The notes beneath the pieces were generated by a model. That model did not search any database and was not told where the DNA came from. It saw only the letters and a list, made by a program, of their open reading frames with translations. A DNA stretch of 39,171 nt from Mycobacterium sp. E740 (lineage in GTDB: Bacteria > Actinomycetota > Actinomycetes > Mycobacteriales > Mycobacteriaceae), in assembly GCF_001672895.1 (NCBI RefSeq), contig NZ_LZKP01000180.1:1-39171 (forward strand), given 5' to 3'. Of this stretch, positions 30,889 through 39,034 are shown in pieces. Numbering within the stretch: position 1 is the first letter of the stretch; every line of letters begins with the position of its first letter. Both the position numbers and the translations under genes were made by a program.

Positions 30889-32361
30889 GTGAGCCTCGCA
30901 CCCGACAGCACCAACGAATCCGTGGCCTTCGCCGACCAGTACGCCAGGGAACTGCCCGAGTTGGCGGTCCGCTGGCAGGCCGCGGCGGCGCCCGACCCGC
31001 GCTTGCTCGTGCTCAACGAGTCGTTGGCCGCCGAACTCGGCATCGACGCCGCGTGGTTGCGCGGGCCCGAGGGCCTGCGGCTGCTCGTCGGCAACCTGGT
31101 GCCGGACGGCGCCACCCCGGTCGCCCAGGCGTATGCCGGCCACCAGTTCGGCGGTTACGTCCCGCGGCTGGGTGACGGCCGCGCGCTGCTGCTCGGCGAG
31201 CTCACCACGACGTCCGGAGAACTGCGCGACCTGCACCTGAAGGGATCCGGCGCGACGCCGTTCGCGCGCGGTGGTGACGGCCTGGCGGCCGTCGGTCCGA
31301 TGCTGCGCGAATACATCGTCAGCGAGGCGATGCATGCCTTGGGCATCCCGACGACTCGCTCGCTGGCCGTGGTCGCGACGGGACGTCAGGTGCAGCGCGA
31401 GACTGCCCTGCCCGGCGCCGTGCTGGCCCGCGTCGCCAGCAGCCACCTGCGGGTGGGCACCTTCCAGTTCGCCGCGAACACCAGTGACATCGAGCTGCTG
31501 CGGCGGCTCGCCGATCACGCGATCGCGCGGCACCACCCGGCCGCGGCCACGGCAGGCAACCCGTATGTCGCGCTGTTCGAATCGGTGGTCGCGGTGCAGG
31601 CCGCGCTGATCGCCAAGTGGATGCTCGTCGGCTTCGTGCACGGCGTGATGAACACCGACAACATGACCATCTCCGGCGAAACCATCGACTACGGCCCCTG
31701 CGCGTTCATGGAGGCCTACGACCCCGAGACGGTGTTCAGCTCGATCGACTCGTGGGGTCGCTACGCCTACGGCAACCAACCCGCGATCGCGGTGTGGAAC
31801 CTGGCCCGGCTGGCCGAAGCGCTGCTGCCGCTGTTCGCCGACGACCAACAGCAGGCGGTCGCGCTCGCCGAAGGCACGCTGAAGGGCTTCACCGCCCGTT
31901 ACCAGGAAGCGCTCACCGCCGGCATGTGCGCCAAGCTCGGGCTTGCCGACACGACTCCGGACGAGATCGCGGTGCCGCTGATGAACGACCTCATCGCGCA
32001 ACTGCAGCAGAGCCACGTCGATTTCACGTCGTTCTTCCGTCAGCTCGGGAAGGCGGCCCACGGTGCCGACGAACCCGCCCGCGGGCTGTTCCTCGACCTC
32101 GCCGCCTTCGACGAGTGGCTCGCGCGATGGCACGCACTGCGACCGGACGCCGCGCTGATGGACCGCACGAATCCCGTCTACATCCCGCGCAACCATCTCG
32201 TCGAGGAGGCGCTGACCGCCGCGACCGGCGGGGACCTCCAACCGCTGCACCTGTTGCTGGACGCGGTGACCGCCCCCTGCGACGAGCGGCCGGGCCTGCA
32301 GCGCTACGCCGAGCCCGCCCCGGAGGATTTCGGGAAGTACCGAACTTTCTGTGGCACGTGA
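30889..32361 (+). CDS. selO: Protein adenylyltransferase SelO (UPF0061/YdiU family)
   Basis: This 490-residue cytosolic pseudokinase-fold enzyme transfers AMP to Ser/Thr/Tyr of proteins. Recognisable parts are [19 protein letters not shown], the Lys-containing loop [46 protein letters not shown] and DYGPCAFM with the metal-binding aspartates. It ends FCGT: the fourth-last residue is the cysteine that replaces the selenocysteine of eukaryotic SelO. I chose GTG 30889 because the -10 hexamer overlaps the GTG at 30880; using that codon would add three residues. SelO links redox state and protein AMPylation. A small Cys-rich secreted protein follows 23 bases later with its own promoter. Confidence 0.93.
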   Translation: MSLAPDSTNESVAFADQYARELPELAVRWQAAAAPDPRLLVLNESLAAELGIDAAWLRGPEGLRLLVGNLVPDGATPVAQAYAGHQFGGYVPRLGDGRALLLGELTTTSGELRDLHLKGSGATPFARGGDGLAAVGPMLREYIVSEAMHALGIPTTRSLAVVATGRQVQRETALPGAVLARVASSHLRVGTFQFAANTSDIELLRRLADHAIARHHPAAATAGNPYVALFESVVAVQAALIAKWMLVGFVHGVMNTDNMTISGETIDYGPCAFMEAYDPETVFSSIDSWGRYAYGNQPAIAVWNLARLAEALLPLFADDQQQAVALAEGTLKGFTARYQEALTAGMCAKLGLADTTPDEIAVPLMNDLIAQLQQSHVDFTSFFRQLGKAAHGADEPARGLFLDLAAFDEWLARWHALRPDAALMDRTNPVYIPRNHLVEEALTAATGGDLQPLHLLLDAVTAPCDERPGLQRYAEPAPEDFGKYRTFCGT

Positions 32362-32372
32362 TCATCCCGTCC

Positions 32373-32378
32373 TAGACT
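32373..32378 (+). promoter_or_regulatory. -10 box (TAGACT) of a predicted leaderless transcript
   Basis: TAGACT lies between the selO stop and the ATG at 32385; its last T is at -7, the standard leaderless position. Confidence 0.55.
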
Positions 32379-32384
32379 CTGGTC

Positions 32385-32612
32385 ATGACGTTGCGACGGT
32401 GTCTGATCGCGGGGCTCTTCACGGCCGCCATGGCCGTACCCTTTTCACCTGTCATCGCGTCGGCCCAGCCCGGGAACTGCTGCTGCCCGCCCGGCCAGAC
32501 CGGTGTGATCTACGGTTGCTCGTCGTTCTGCGTCGACGGCAAGGCGCTGGACACGAGCACCGGGTTGTGCGTGCCGGTCCCGCCGCCCTATCCACACCCG
32601 CCGGTGAGCTAG
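32385..32612 (+). CDS. Small Cys-rich secreted protein
   Basis: This 75-residue precursor has a signal peptide (TLRRCLIAGLFTAAMAVPFS, likely cleavage after ASA near residue 27). The mature peptide of about 48 residues has six cysteines in the order CCC, C-x3-C and C (NCCCPPGQ, GCSSFC, GLC), enough for three disulfides, and a Pro-rich C-terminal tail (VPVPPPYPHPPVS). It resembles no family I can name. Expression should be independent of selO thanks to the leaderless promoter in the 23-base gap. It may be a structural wall protein, a metal binder or a small peptide effector, but none of these is supported directly. Confidence 0.72.
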   Translation: MTLRRCLIAGLFTAAMAVPFSPVIASAQPGNCCCPPGQTGVIYGCSSFCVDGKALDTSTGLCVPVPPPYPHPPVS

Positions 32613-32665
32613 CGGCGCCGAGCCGCGAAGGTTAGCGCGGCGTCGCCGGGGCAATATCAAGATCT

Positions 32666-33739
32666 ATGACGACCGACGATGCGCCCCACCGCGATCTGCT
32701 TCAAGAACTGCTCCACGCGTACGGGCCGTGCGGCCAGGAAGACGCCGTGCGTGAGATCTGCCTACGCGAGCTGAAGCCGCACGCCGACGAGATGTGGGTC
32801 GACGAAGCAGGCAACGTCATCGGTCTCATCCGCGGCACCGACAGCGAAGCGCAGGCCGCTCGGGTCATGGCCCACATGGACGAGTTGTCGATGATCGTGA
32901 AACGGATCGAGTCCGACGGCAGCTTGCACATGACGCCGCTGGGCACGATGTACCCGGGTAATTTCGGCCTGGGGCCGGTCGACATCCTGGGCGACCAGCG
33001 CACGATCTGCGGTGTGCTGACGCTCGGCTCCGAGCACACGACCAAAGAAAGCATGCGGATCTGGGAGACCAAGCCCGACCAGGGCGACAAGGCGATGGAC
33101 TGGACGCACGTGTACGTGTTCACCGGCCACAGTCCCGACGAGCTGGCTGACGCTGGAATCAGACCGGGCACCCGGGCATGCGTGCACCGGAGCAAGCGCA
33201 CGCTCATCGACGTCGGCGACGACTACATCGGGTGCTACTTCATGGACGACCGTGCGCCGGTGACCGCCCTGCTGGATGTCGCCGGCCGGCTGGCGGCAAG
33301 CGACCAGCGCCCTGCGCGCGACATCTACCTGGTGTTCACGACGAGCGAGGAGATCGGGGGCGTCGGCGGCTCGTACGCCAGCCACATGCTGCCGGGAGAC
33401 CTGACGCTGGCGCTCGAAGTGGGCCCGAAGGAGGCGGAGTACGGCACGACCTGCAGCGGCGGCCCGATCGTGGGCTACAGCGACGCCGAGACCATCTACG
33501 ACAAGGTGGTGGCCGACACGCTGCTCGAGATCGCGAACGATCTCGGTTTGTCACCCCAGCCGGCGGTGCTCGGCGCGTTCGAGTCCGATGCGTCGCATTC
33601 GAAGGCGAGCGCGCTCACGCCGCGCGCCGGTCTGCTCTGCCTGCCCACGCTGAGCACCCACGGTTACGAGGTCATCACACGACGCGCCATTCCGGAGATG
33701 AGCGCGGTGCTCGCCGAGTTCCTGCGGCGCGGCGCCTAG
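32666..33739 (+). CDS. M42-family metallopeptidase (glutamyl aminopeptidase/deblocking type)
   Basis: This 357-residue protein matches the M42 co-catalytic metal site: His70 and Asp72 in MAHMDELS, the bridging Asp194 in YFMDDRA, catalytic Glu228 and metal ligand Glu229 in TTSEEIGGVGG, Glu251 in LALEVG where the family usually has Asp, and His332 in STHGYEV. M42 peptidases form dodecameric tetrahedra (TET) that trim oligopeptides from the N-terminus; others in the family were once called endoglucanases. No signal peptide, so cytosolic. It runs convergent to a membrane-protein gene with only 7 bases between the stops. Confidence 0.9.
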   Translation: MTTDDAPHRDLLQELLHAYGPCGQEDAVREICLRELKPHADEMWVDEAGNVIGLIRGTDSEAQAARVMAHMDELSMIVKRIESDGSLHMTPLGTMYPGNFGLGPVDILGDQRTICGVLTLGSEHTTKESMRIWETKPDQGDKAMDWTHVYVFTGHSPDELADAGIRPGTRACVHRSKRTLIDVGDDYIGCYFMDDRAPVTALLDVAGRLAASDQRPARDIYLVFTTSEEIGGVGGSYASHMLPGDLTLALEVGPKEAEYGTTCSGGPIVGYSDAETIYDKVVADTLLEIANDLGLSPQPAVLGAFESDASHSKASALTPRAGLLCLPTLSTHGYEVITRRAIPEMSAVLAEFLRRGA

Positions 33740-33756
33740 CGGCGGTTCAGCCGCCG
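33740..33756. terminator. Short GC hairpin between convergent stops
   Basis: CGGCGG (33740-33745) and CCGCCG (33751-33756) form a 6-bp stem around a 5-base loop, across the junction of two convergent genes. No T-run follows on either strand, so any terminator role is weak. Confidence 0.25.
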
Positions 33757-34400
33757 AGCTCGCCGGCGATACCGCGCTCGATCGCTGCGCGGGCGCGCTC
33801 GGGCAGCACGATCAACCCGTCGAGTTCGCGCCGGGCCAGGTCATAACCGCGTTCGCGCTCTTGCGGGGTGGCGGCGGTGTCGACGGCGATGCGTAATGCG
33901 TTCTGGGCGCGGGCGATTCGCTGCTGCTCTTGGGCGGAGAAATCGCTGCGCCGACGACGGACGGCCTCGCTCTCGGCGGCGTCGAAGGCGGTGGCGTAGT
34001 CGGTGACCGCGTCGACGTACTCGCGGGCGGCGTCGCCGGCGTCGACGAGGTTTTCGGCCTTGGCCGGCCGCAGCAGGTCGGCGCGCAGCTTCGTCCGGTG
34101 GAACCGCTCGGTCAGCGGATCGCGCATGTCGGTCATCAGCGGGAAGTCGAGCAACTTCGCGACGTCCAGCTCGTACTCCAGCCACCGGGTGTCGGTGCGG
34201 TCGTGTTCCTTGATCGCCCGGGTGATCGCCTGCCACGGGACCGCGGGGGTGGGGCGCGTTTGCAGCTCGGGGGCTGACGGTTCACGTTCGGTGTCCTGCC
34301 GGGTACGGGCCGCGGAGAACGCCCGCCATCCGCCGTAGAGCACGCCGACGAGCGGCACGAGCACGATCAGCAGCTCGGCGAGGCGGAAGATCAGGCCCAT
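33747..34400 (-). CDS. Single-pass membrane protein with helical cytosolic domain
   Basis: This 217-residue protein starts GLIFRLAELLIVLVPLVGVL after the Met, a single membrane anchor at about 4-24, followed by a proline-bearing linker and a largely alpha-helical, charged domain (WLEYELDVAKLLDFPLMTDM, RTKLRADLLRPAKAENLVDA, ARAQNALRIAVDTAATPQER). It looks like a mycobacterial conserved membrane protein, but I cannot name a function. ATG 34400 is preferred over 34427 because GGAG lies 5 bases upstream and the extra residues add no hydrophobic sequence. No partner gene is close; the next gene upstream starts 115 bases away. Confidence 0.8.
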   Translation of the reverse strand: MGLIFRLAELLIVLVPLVGVLYGGWRAFSAARTRQDTEREPSAPELQTRPTPAVPWQAITRAIKEHDRTDTRWLEYELDVAKLLDFPLMTDMRDPLTERFHRTKLRADLLRPAKAENLVDAGDAAREYVDAVTDYATAFDAAESEAVRRRRSDFSAQEQQRIARAQNALRIAVDTAATPQERERGYDLARRELDGLIVLPERARAAIERGIAGELGG

Positions 34401-34515
34401 ACCGACTCCATGGAGCCAGGATGCCACCGAAGCGGCGGTGCGGTCCTAACGCAGACAACCGATCCGCGAACGAGAAGCCCTGGCTGTTGCGACGGCGATA
34501 TCGCGACCAGGAATG

Positions 34516-35238
34516 CTATTTCGACGCCGCGTCGGTGCGGAGCCCGTCGGTGCCCGGCCCGTACGCCCGCGCGATGTCGGGCGAGTCCAACCAGCCGGAG
34601 TAGGTCGGACGCTGCGGCCAGCCGTCGGGCGAATCCTGCCACTCCTCCTGCCGGCCCCAGGGCAGCACGTCGATGAGCGCGAACGAGTGGCTCAGCTGTT
34701 CGGTGCCACGGCCGTTCGTATGCCATGTCCGGTACACGGTGTCGCCGTCCCGGAGGAACACATTGACCGCGAAGCCCTCCCCCGGCGCGGCGTCGACGTC
34801 GGCGCCGAACGAACTCTGCGACGACGAGTACCAGTCCATCTGGTTGCCGACCTTGGTTCGGTAGGCCAGCGCTTCCTCGATCGGGCCGTTGGTGACGATG
34901 ACGAAGCGGGTGTCGTAGTTGTCCAGGAACTCCAGCCGGGTGAACTGCGACGTGAAGCCGGTGCAGCCGCCGCACTGCCATTCCGCGCCGTCGGTCCACA
35001 TGTGGTTGTAGACGATCAGCTGCGATCGGCCCTCGAACACGTCGGCCAGTCGGACCGGGCCGTGTTCGCCGATCAGCGTGTAGTCGGGCAGCTGCACCAT
35101 CGGCAGGCTGCGGCGCTGGGCGGCGATGGCGTCCAGCTCCCGCGTAGCGGCTTTCTCGCGCCTGCGCAGCTCGTCGAGCGCGGCGCGCCAGGTCTGCTGG
35201 TCTACGACGGGTGGCAGGGCGTCAGGGATAGTCGCCAT
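34516..35238 (-). CDS. DUF899 thioredoxin-like protein
   Basis: This 240-residue soluble protein of the DUF899 family has a thioredoxin fold with CGGCTGF (a CxxC) after the strand LIVYNHMW, and the typical signatures VVDQQTWRAALDELRRREKA, DYTLIGEHGPVRLADVF and the end region LPWGRQEEWQDSPDGWPQRP. Function is not established; the CxxC suggests thiol redox chemistry. AGGAGGA precedes the ATG. A 53-bp near-palindrome lies about 95-147 bases upstream and may control it. The upstream SPL-like gene is 161 bases away, so it is probably transcribed on its own. Confidence 0.87.
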   Translation of the reverse strand: MATIPDALPPVVDQQTWRAALDELRRREKAATRELDAIAAQRRSLPMVQLPDYTLIGEHGPVRLADVFEGRSQLIVYNHMWTDGAEWQCGGCTGFTSQFTRLEFLDNYDTRFVIVTNGPIEEALAYRTKVGNQMDWYSSSQSSFGADVDAAPGEGFAVNVFLRDGDTVYRTWHTNGRGTEQLSHSFALIDVLPWGRQEEWQDSPDGWPQRPTYSGWLDSPDIARAYGPGTDGLRTDAASK

Positions 35239-35332
35239 CGGTTCCTCCTGCGGGAAATCGGTTCGCAGGTGATGACCGGCTCAGCGACCGGAAATCATCG
35301 TCAGCTCTTCTTGGACCCGCCGGACTAGCCAC

Positions 35333-35385
35333 GCGATTTGTGAGTGATTTCGATCGGTGATCGATCGTTTTCACGCACAAGTCGC
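35333..35385. repeat. 53-bp near-palindrome (24-bp arms, 5-base centre) upstream of the DUF899 gene
   Basis: Arms 35333-35356 and 35362-35385 agree at 19 of 24 positions as inverted copies; the inner part of each arm is CGATCG and the outer part GCGAYTTGTG. It lies between the SPL-like stop and the DUF899 start. No T-run follows on the minus strand, so an operator fits better than a terminator. Confidence 0.6.
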
Positions 35386-35399
35386 CAATCAACGCGGCG

Positions 35400-36494
35400 T
35401 CAGAACGCGTAGCGCACCCGGCACGCCGGCAGCTTGGTGGCGATCAGGTCGGTCAGCTCGCCAACCCAGCGGCCTTTCCACGGGCTCTTGTAGCGCACAT
35501 TCCACTGCCCGCTCTGGCTGCGCTTGAGCTGCTGCAGATCGGGCCGCCAGAGCAACTCCTCGCCCTTGGGGTGCCAGCCGAGGTTGACCTCGTGCAGACC
35601 CTCGTTGTGGGTGAGGAAGATGATCTCGGCGGCCAGCTGCCGTTTGGTCCGATCATTGGTGCCGTCGGCGATCTGCTCGAGCAGCTCAGCCCAGTCGGCC
35701 AGCCAATTCTCGTGTACGACAACGGGACTGAAGTTCAGGTGGACCTCGTAGCCGGCCTCGACGAAGTCGTCGATCGCGGCGATGCGGTCGGCGATCTTCG
35801 ACGTTCGGACGTCGACCACCCGTGAGGTCTCGGCAGGCATCAGGCTGAACCGCACGCGCGTTCCGCCGCGTGGGTCGTAGTCGAGCAGCGTGCGGTTGAC
35901 GAGTTTGGTCGCAAAGCTGGCTTTTGCGTTGGGAATTCGCGCGAACAGGTCGACGAGGTCGCGGACGTTGTCGGAGACCATCGCGTCGACCGAGCAGTCG
36001 CTGTTCTCGCCGATGTCGTACACCCAGTCGACGGGATCGCACTGGTTGGGCGCCGGCTTCACACCCTGCCGAGCGGCGTGCCGTTCGAGGTAGCCGGTGA
36101 TCTTGTCGATGTTGGCGAACACCGTGATCGGGTTGGCATAGCCTTTGCGGCGCGGGACATAACAGTACGAACAGGCCATCGCGCATCCGTTCGCGGTGGA
36201 CGGCGCGATCCAGTCGCTGGAGCGTTCGTTGCGCCGCGCGCTCAAGCTCTTCTTTTCGCCCAGCACGAGAACCTCGCGCTTGATGCGGACCCAGTCCTCG
36301 ACGTTGCCCTCGTTGCCGTACAGACCGGGTATCGCTTGGTGTGACGGCACCTCGATGCGCTCGGCCGACGGGAACCGCTGCAGCACCTCGCGGGCCCGCA
36401 CGAACCTGTCGATGTCGGGCTCGTGGTAGATCCGCTTGATGTCGAGCAGCCGCTCGGCCAGCCCGGCCGGCGTGCGTTTCGCGGCGGTCGTCAT
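35400..36494 (-). CDS. Spore photoproduct lyase-like radical SAM protein
   Basis: This 364-residue protein has the radical SAM cluster motif CAMACSYC (Cys104, Cys108, Cys111; CxxxCxxC), with the flanking SSDWIAPSTANG and YVPRRKGYANPITVFANID typical of actinobacterial spore photoproduct lyase family proteins. Authentic SPL repairs the spore photoproduct of UV-irradiated DNA. Mycobacteria do not form such spores, so this may repair UV lesions or perform another radical reaction. ATG 36494 was chosen because MTTAAKRTP begins the recognisable part; the frame is open to 36545, and the ribosome site is weak at both. It follows the SDR gene by 54 bases. Confidence 0.88.
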   Translation of the reverse strand: MTTAAKRTPAGLAERLLDIKRIYHEPDIDRFVRAREVLQRFPSAERIEVPSHQAIPGLYGNEGNVEDWVRIKREVLVLGEKKSLSARRNERSSDWIAPSTANGCAMACSYCYVPRRKGYANPITVFANIDKITGYLERHAARQGVKPAPNQCDPVDWVYDIGENSDCSVDAMVSDNVRDLVDLFARIPNAKASFATKLVNRTLLDYDPRGGTRVRFSLMPAETSRVVDVRTSKIADRIAAIDDFVEAGYEVHLNFSPVVVHENWLADWAELLEQIADGTNDRTKRQLAAEIIFLTHNEGLHEVNLGWHPKGEELLWRPDLQQLKRSQSGQWNVRYKSPWKGRWVGELTDLIATKLPACRVRYAF

Positions 36495-36548
36495 ACCCGG
36501 TACAACGCTTCGCGGTTCCCGAAAGTCGATCTCGTCGGACACCACCGG

Positions 36549-37622
36549 TTACGGCAGGCGCCTGGTCGTCAGCAGCCCCTTGGTGAGGTCGCGGCGCAGC
36601 TGTTCGAGCAACGACCGGCGGCGCAGCGGCGGGCTCTCGGTGTGAGCCTCGTCCCCGACGCCGTCGATGACGTCGGCAAGCGCCTCGACCGACGACCACT
36701 TCGGACGCCACTCGAGTTCCCTCTCCGCACGCCCGCAGTCGAGCAGCGGAACGCTGAACGCCATGTCGAGCCAGCCTCGGTCGATCGGTTGCAACCGGGC
36801 CCGCCAGCTGAGGTCCACCGCCGTCCCCAGCAGACCCGACGGCACGTGCACGGCTTTGGCGTGCAACACCTCGGCGACCGTGTCGCGGTCGACGGGCGGC
36901 TCGGCCGCGAGGTTGAACGGGCCGCTCGCCTGGCGCTCGATCACCCGCACGAACGCCTCGGCGACGTCGTCGGCGTGGATGAGCGGTATGCACAACCGGC
37001 GATCCAGCGGCAACACCGGCAGCAGCGGGACCACGCGCATCGGCACGTAACCCGGCAGCGCGTAGCGCATCAGGCCGCTGGCCGCGACGCGCTGCACGAT
37101 GAAGCCGGGACGCATCCGCGCGATCGGTATTCCGTCGTCCCCGTGCCGACGTTCGTAATCGTCGAGCAGCGCTTCGGCCGCGGACTTGTCCCGGCTGTAC
37201 GGCGACGTGTGGATTCCTGTCGTCGGCCACGACTCGTCCACGTACTGGCCGTACCGGCCCGGCGCGTACGTCCCGACCGACGACTGATGCACCAGCCGCC
37301 CGACCCGCGCGGTGTGCGCGGCCTCGAGGACTGCCGCCGTACCGCCGACACCGGTCCGGGTCAGGTAGTCGGTATTGCGGGTCGGTTGAAATCCCCAGGC
37401 GAGGTGTACGACGGCGTCGGCGCCATCGAAGATCCGCGCCAGCCGAGGTGCGGCGTCCGGCTCCCCCACGTCGAGTTCGTGCCAGCGCACACGCGCATAC
37501 ACCCCCGTCGGGTCCGGAGGTCTGCGCACCACCCCGACGACCTCGTGGCCTCCGTCTCCGGCCAGCCGCCGAAGCAAAGCGGTGCCGACGTTGCCCGAAG
37601 CTCCGGTGACGACGATCTGCAT
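36549..37622 (-). CDS. Extended SDR, NAD-dependent epimerase/dehydratase
   Basis: This 357-residue protein has the Rossmann motif TGASGNVG (6-13), the catalytic Tyr142-x3-Lys146 (YSRDK) with an upstream Ser114/Ser115 (HQSSVGTY), and the HADDVAEAF segment typical of extended SDR enzymes acting on nucleotide sugars or flavonoid-like substrates. The C-terminal part is basic. Mycobacteria have many such proteins, so the substrate cannot be given. It is first in a group with the spore-photolyase-like gene. A GGGTA stands in the short leader but has no proper partner box. Confidence 0.87.
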   Translation of the reverse strand: MQIVVTGASGNVGTALLRRLAGDGGHEVVGVVRRPPDPTGVYARVRWHELDVGEPDAAPRLARIFDGADAVVHLAWGFQPTRNTDYLTRTGVGGTAAVLEAAHTARVGRLVHQSSVGTYAPGRYGQYVDESWPTTGIHTSPYSRDKSAAEALLDDYERRHGDDGIPIARMRPGFIVQRVAASGLMRYALPGYVPMRVVPLLPVLPLDRRLCIPLIHADDVAEAFVRVIERQASGPFNLAAEPPVDRDTVAEVLHAKAVHVPSGLLGTAVDLSWRARLQPIDRGWLDMAFSVPLLDCGRAERELEWRPKWSSVEALADVIDGVGDEAHTESPPLRRRSLLEQLRRDLTKGLLTTRRLP

Positions 37623-37668
37623 GCCGGGTGGCTACCCGCCGCGACGCGAGTTACACGGCCCGTCGGGT

Positions 37669-38781
37669 TCAGCCGGCGGCGGCGGCCGGAGTGGAGACCT
37701 GGGCCTCGCGCACGCCGGTCAGGAACCTGCTCACCTCGACCGCGCAGCGCCTGGCGTTCGACGTGTCGACGAGATCGAAGCCGTGACCCGCTCGCGGTAT
37801 TTCGCTGTACTGCACCGGGTTTCGCGATACCGCGGACAAGTGCTCATGGAACTTCCGCGCCTCCCCCACCGGGATGATGGTGTCCTGCTCACCGTGGATG
37901 AGCAGGAACGGCGGCGCATCGGCGTGGATACGCGCCAGCGGCGACGCGGCGGCGTAGATCTCAGGATGGCGAGACTGCCTGCGACCCACCACCACTCGCT
38001 CCAAGAAGTTCATGAAGTTCTTGCGGGTCGGCGTCGAGCGGTCCTGCCAGTCGTAGCGTCCATAGATGCCGACGACCGCGTCGACCGACGTGTCGGCGTC
38101 CTCGGTCAACTCACCGCGGAACGCGGGGTCGCCCGGGGTCAGCGCCGCCAGCGCGGCCAGATGCCCGCCCGCCGAGCAGCCCGCGATGGCTACGAAGTCC
38201 CGGTCACCGCCGAACTTGTCGACGTTGGCACGGGCCCACGCGATCGCCGCGTTCACGTCGGCGATGTGCCGTGGCCAGCGGTTCACCGGCGACACCCGGT
38301 AGTTCATGGTCAGGCAAACCCAGCCCTGCTTGACCAGGTGGTGCAGCATCGTGTGGCCCTGCATGACGCGAGAGCCCTGCACCCACGCACCCCCGGGCAC
38401 GAACAGCAGCACCGGCGCGTCGGGCGGCAGGTCCGGCAGCCGCCACACGTCGAGCAGCTGGGCCGGGTGGTCGCCGTAACGCACCGAGCTGCGGTACAGG
38501 CAACGGGACCGTTGCGCCCGGAAGCTCAGGTACGGCGGCACTCGAGTGCCGCGCGCAGGCTCGTCGGTCACGTCAGCGGGTGCCGCAGCGGCCGGATCCG
38601 CCCCGAAGCGGCGGGACACCATGCCCCGCACCGCTGCGGGGGCGTAGTGGTGGCCGTACATCGCCATCGCGGTCAGGCCGGCGAACGGCTCGAGATGCTT
38701 ACCCACCACCGGCAACGACGAGTAGAGCCGCGTCGACGCCATCACCAACTCGAAGGGGTGCAGCGCGCGGTGCAGGGCCAT
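37669..38781 (-). CDS. Alpha/beta hydrolase (esterase/lipase, LipO-like)
   Basis: This 370-residue protein has the hydrolase core from about residue 100, with oxyanion FVPGGAW (128-133), nucleophile Ser203 in GCSAGG, Asp300 in HGEQD and His333 in GHGFD. The N-terminal 70 residues (HPFELVMASTRLYSSLPVVG onward) are helical and partly hydrophobic, and recall the mycobacterial LipO-type esterases. ATG 38781 lies two bases after the stop of a tiny zinc-ribbon gene (TAGCGATG), so its translation is probably coupled to that gene; it has no Shine-Dalgarno of its own beyond the repeated GCGATGGCC. The frame is open further upstream, but that part covers the small gene in another frame. Confidence 0.87.
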   Translation of the reverse strand: MALHRALHPFELVMASTRLYSSLPVVGKHLEPFAGLTAMAMYGHHYAPAAVRGMVSRRFGADPAAAAPADVTDEPARGTRVPPYLSFRAQRSRCLYRSSVRYGDHPAQLLDVWRLPDLPPDAPVLLFVPGGAWVQGSRVMQGHTMLHHLVKQGWVCLTMNYRVSPVNRWPRHIADVNAAIAWARANVDKFGGDRDFVAIAGCSAGGHLAALAALTPGDPAFRGELTEDADTSVDAVVGIYGRYDWQDRSTPTRKNFMNFLERVVVGRRQSRHPEIYAAASPLARIHADAPPFLLIHGEQDTIIPVGEARKFHEHLSAVSRNPVQYSEIPRAGHGFDLVDTSNARRCAVEVSRFLTGVREAQVSTPAAAAG

Positions 38782-38783
38782 CG

Positions 38784-38885
38784 CTAGCTGGCCATCGCCA
38801 TGTCGGCGGTCCCGCTGGTGCAGGACTCGCAAACGGCCTCTTCCAGGCTGAAGTGCCCGCAGGTGGGGCAGATGAACTCGAGCAT
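38784..38885 (-). CDS. 33-residue zinc-ribbon mini-protein
   Basis: A 33-codon gene reads MLEFICPTCGHFS, then LEEAVCESCTSGTADMAMAS and stop. Two CxxC pairs (Cys6/9 and Cys19/22) can bind one zinc ion, a minimal ribbon or rubredoxin-knuckle fold. AAAGGA lies about 8 bases before the ATG. It is immediately upstream of the alpha/beta hydrolase gene, whose ATG begins two bases after its stop, so the two are probably co-translated. Too short to be seen in most gene tracks, but the start, ribosome site, two CxxC knuckles and coupling all support it. It could be a regulatory or assembly partner for the hydrolase or simply a leader peptide. Confidence 0.65.
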   Translation of the reverse strand: MLEFICPTCGHFSLEEAVCESCTSGTADMAMAS

Positions 38886-39021
38886 GCGCTGGGTCCTTTC
38901 GAGGTCCTGTCGAGCCGTTCAACACCGTGCAACGCTGGTACACGCCGACTGTCTGCAGCTCGCGTCAAATACCCCGGCGTCTTGGATGCAAAACCCTCCC
39001 GTTACCGATCTGTTTGTTCAG

Positions 39022-39027
39022 TACCGT
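39022..39027 (+). promoter_or_regulatory. -10 box (TACCGT) of a predicted leaderless transcript
   Basis: TACCGT ends 8 bases before GTG 39035. It overlaps the alternative GTG at 39026, which therefore is not likely to be used. Confidence 0.5.
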
Positions 39028-39034
39028 GGCCTTC

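Noticed and set aside
30364..32250. Very long minus-strand open frame continuing upstream of the MTHFR gene
   Set aside because: It is antisense to selO, Arg/Gly/Gln/His-rich and without family resemblance. A good Shine-Dalgarno and a two-box promoter place the real start at 30363.
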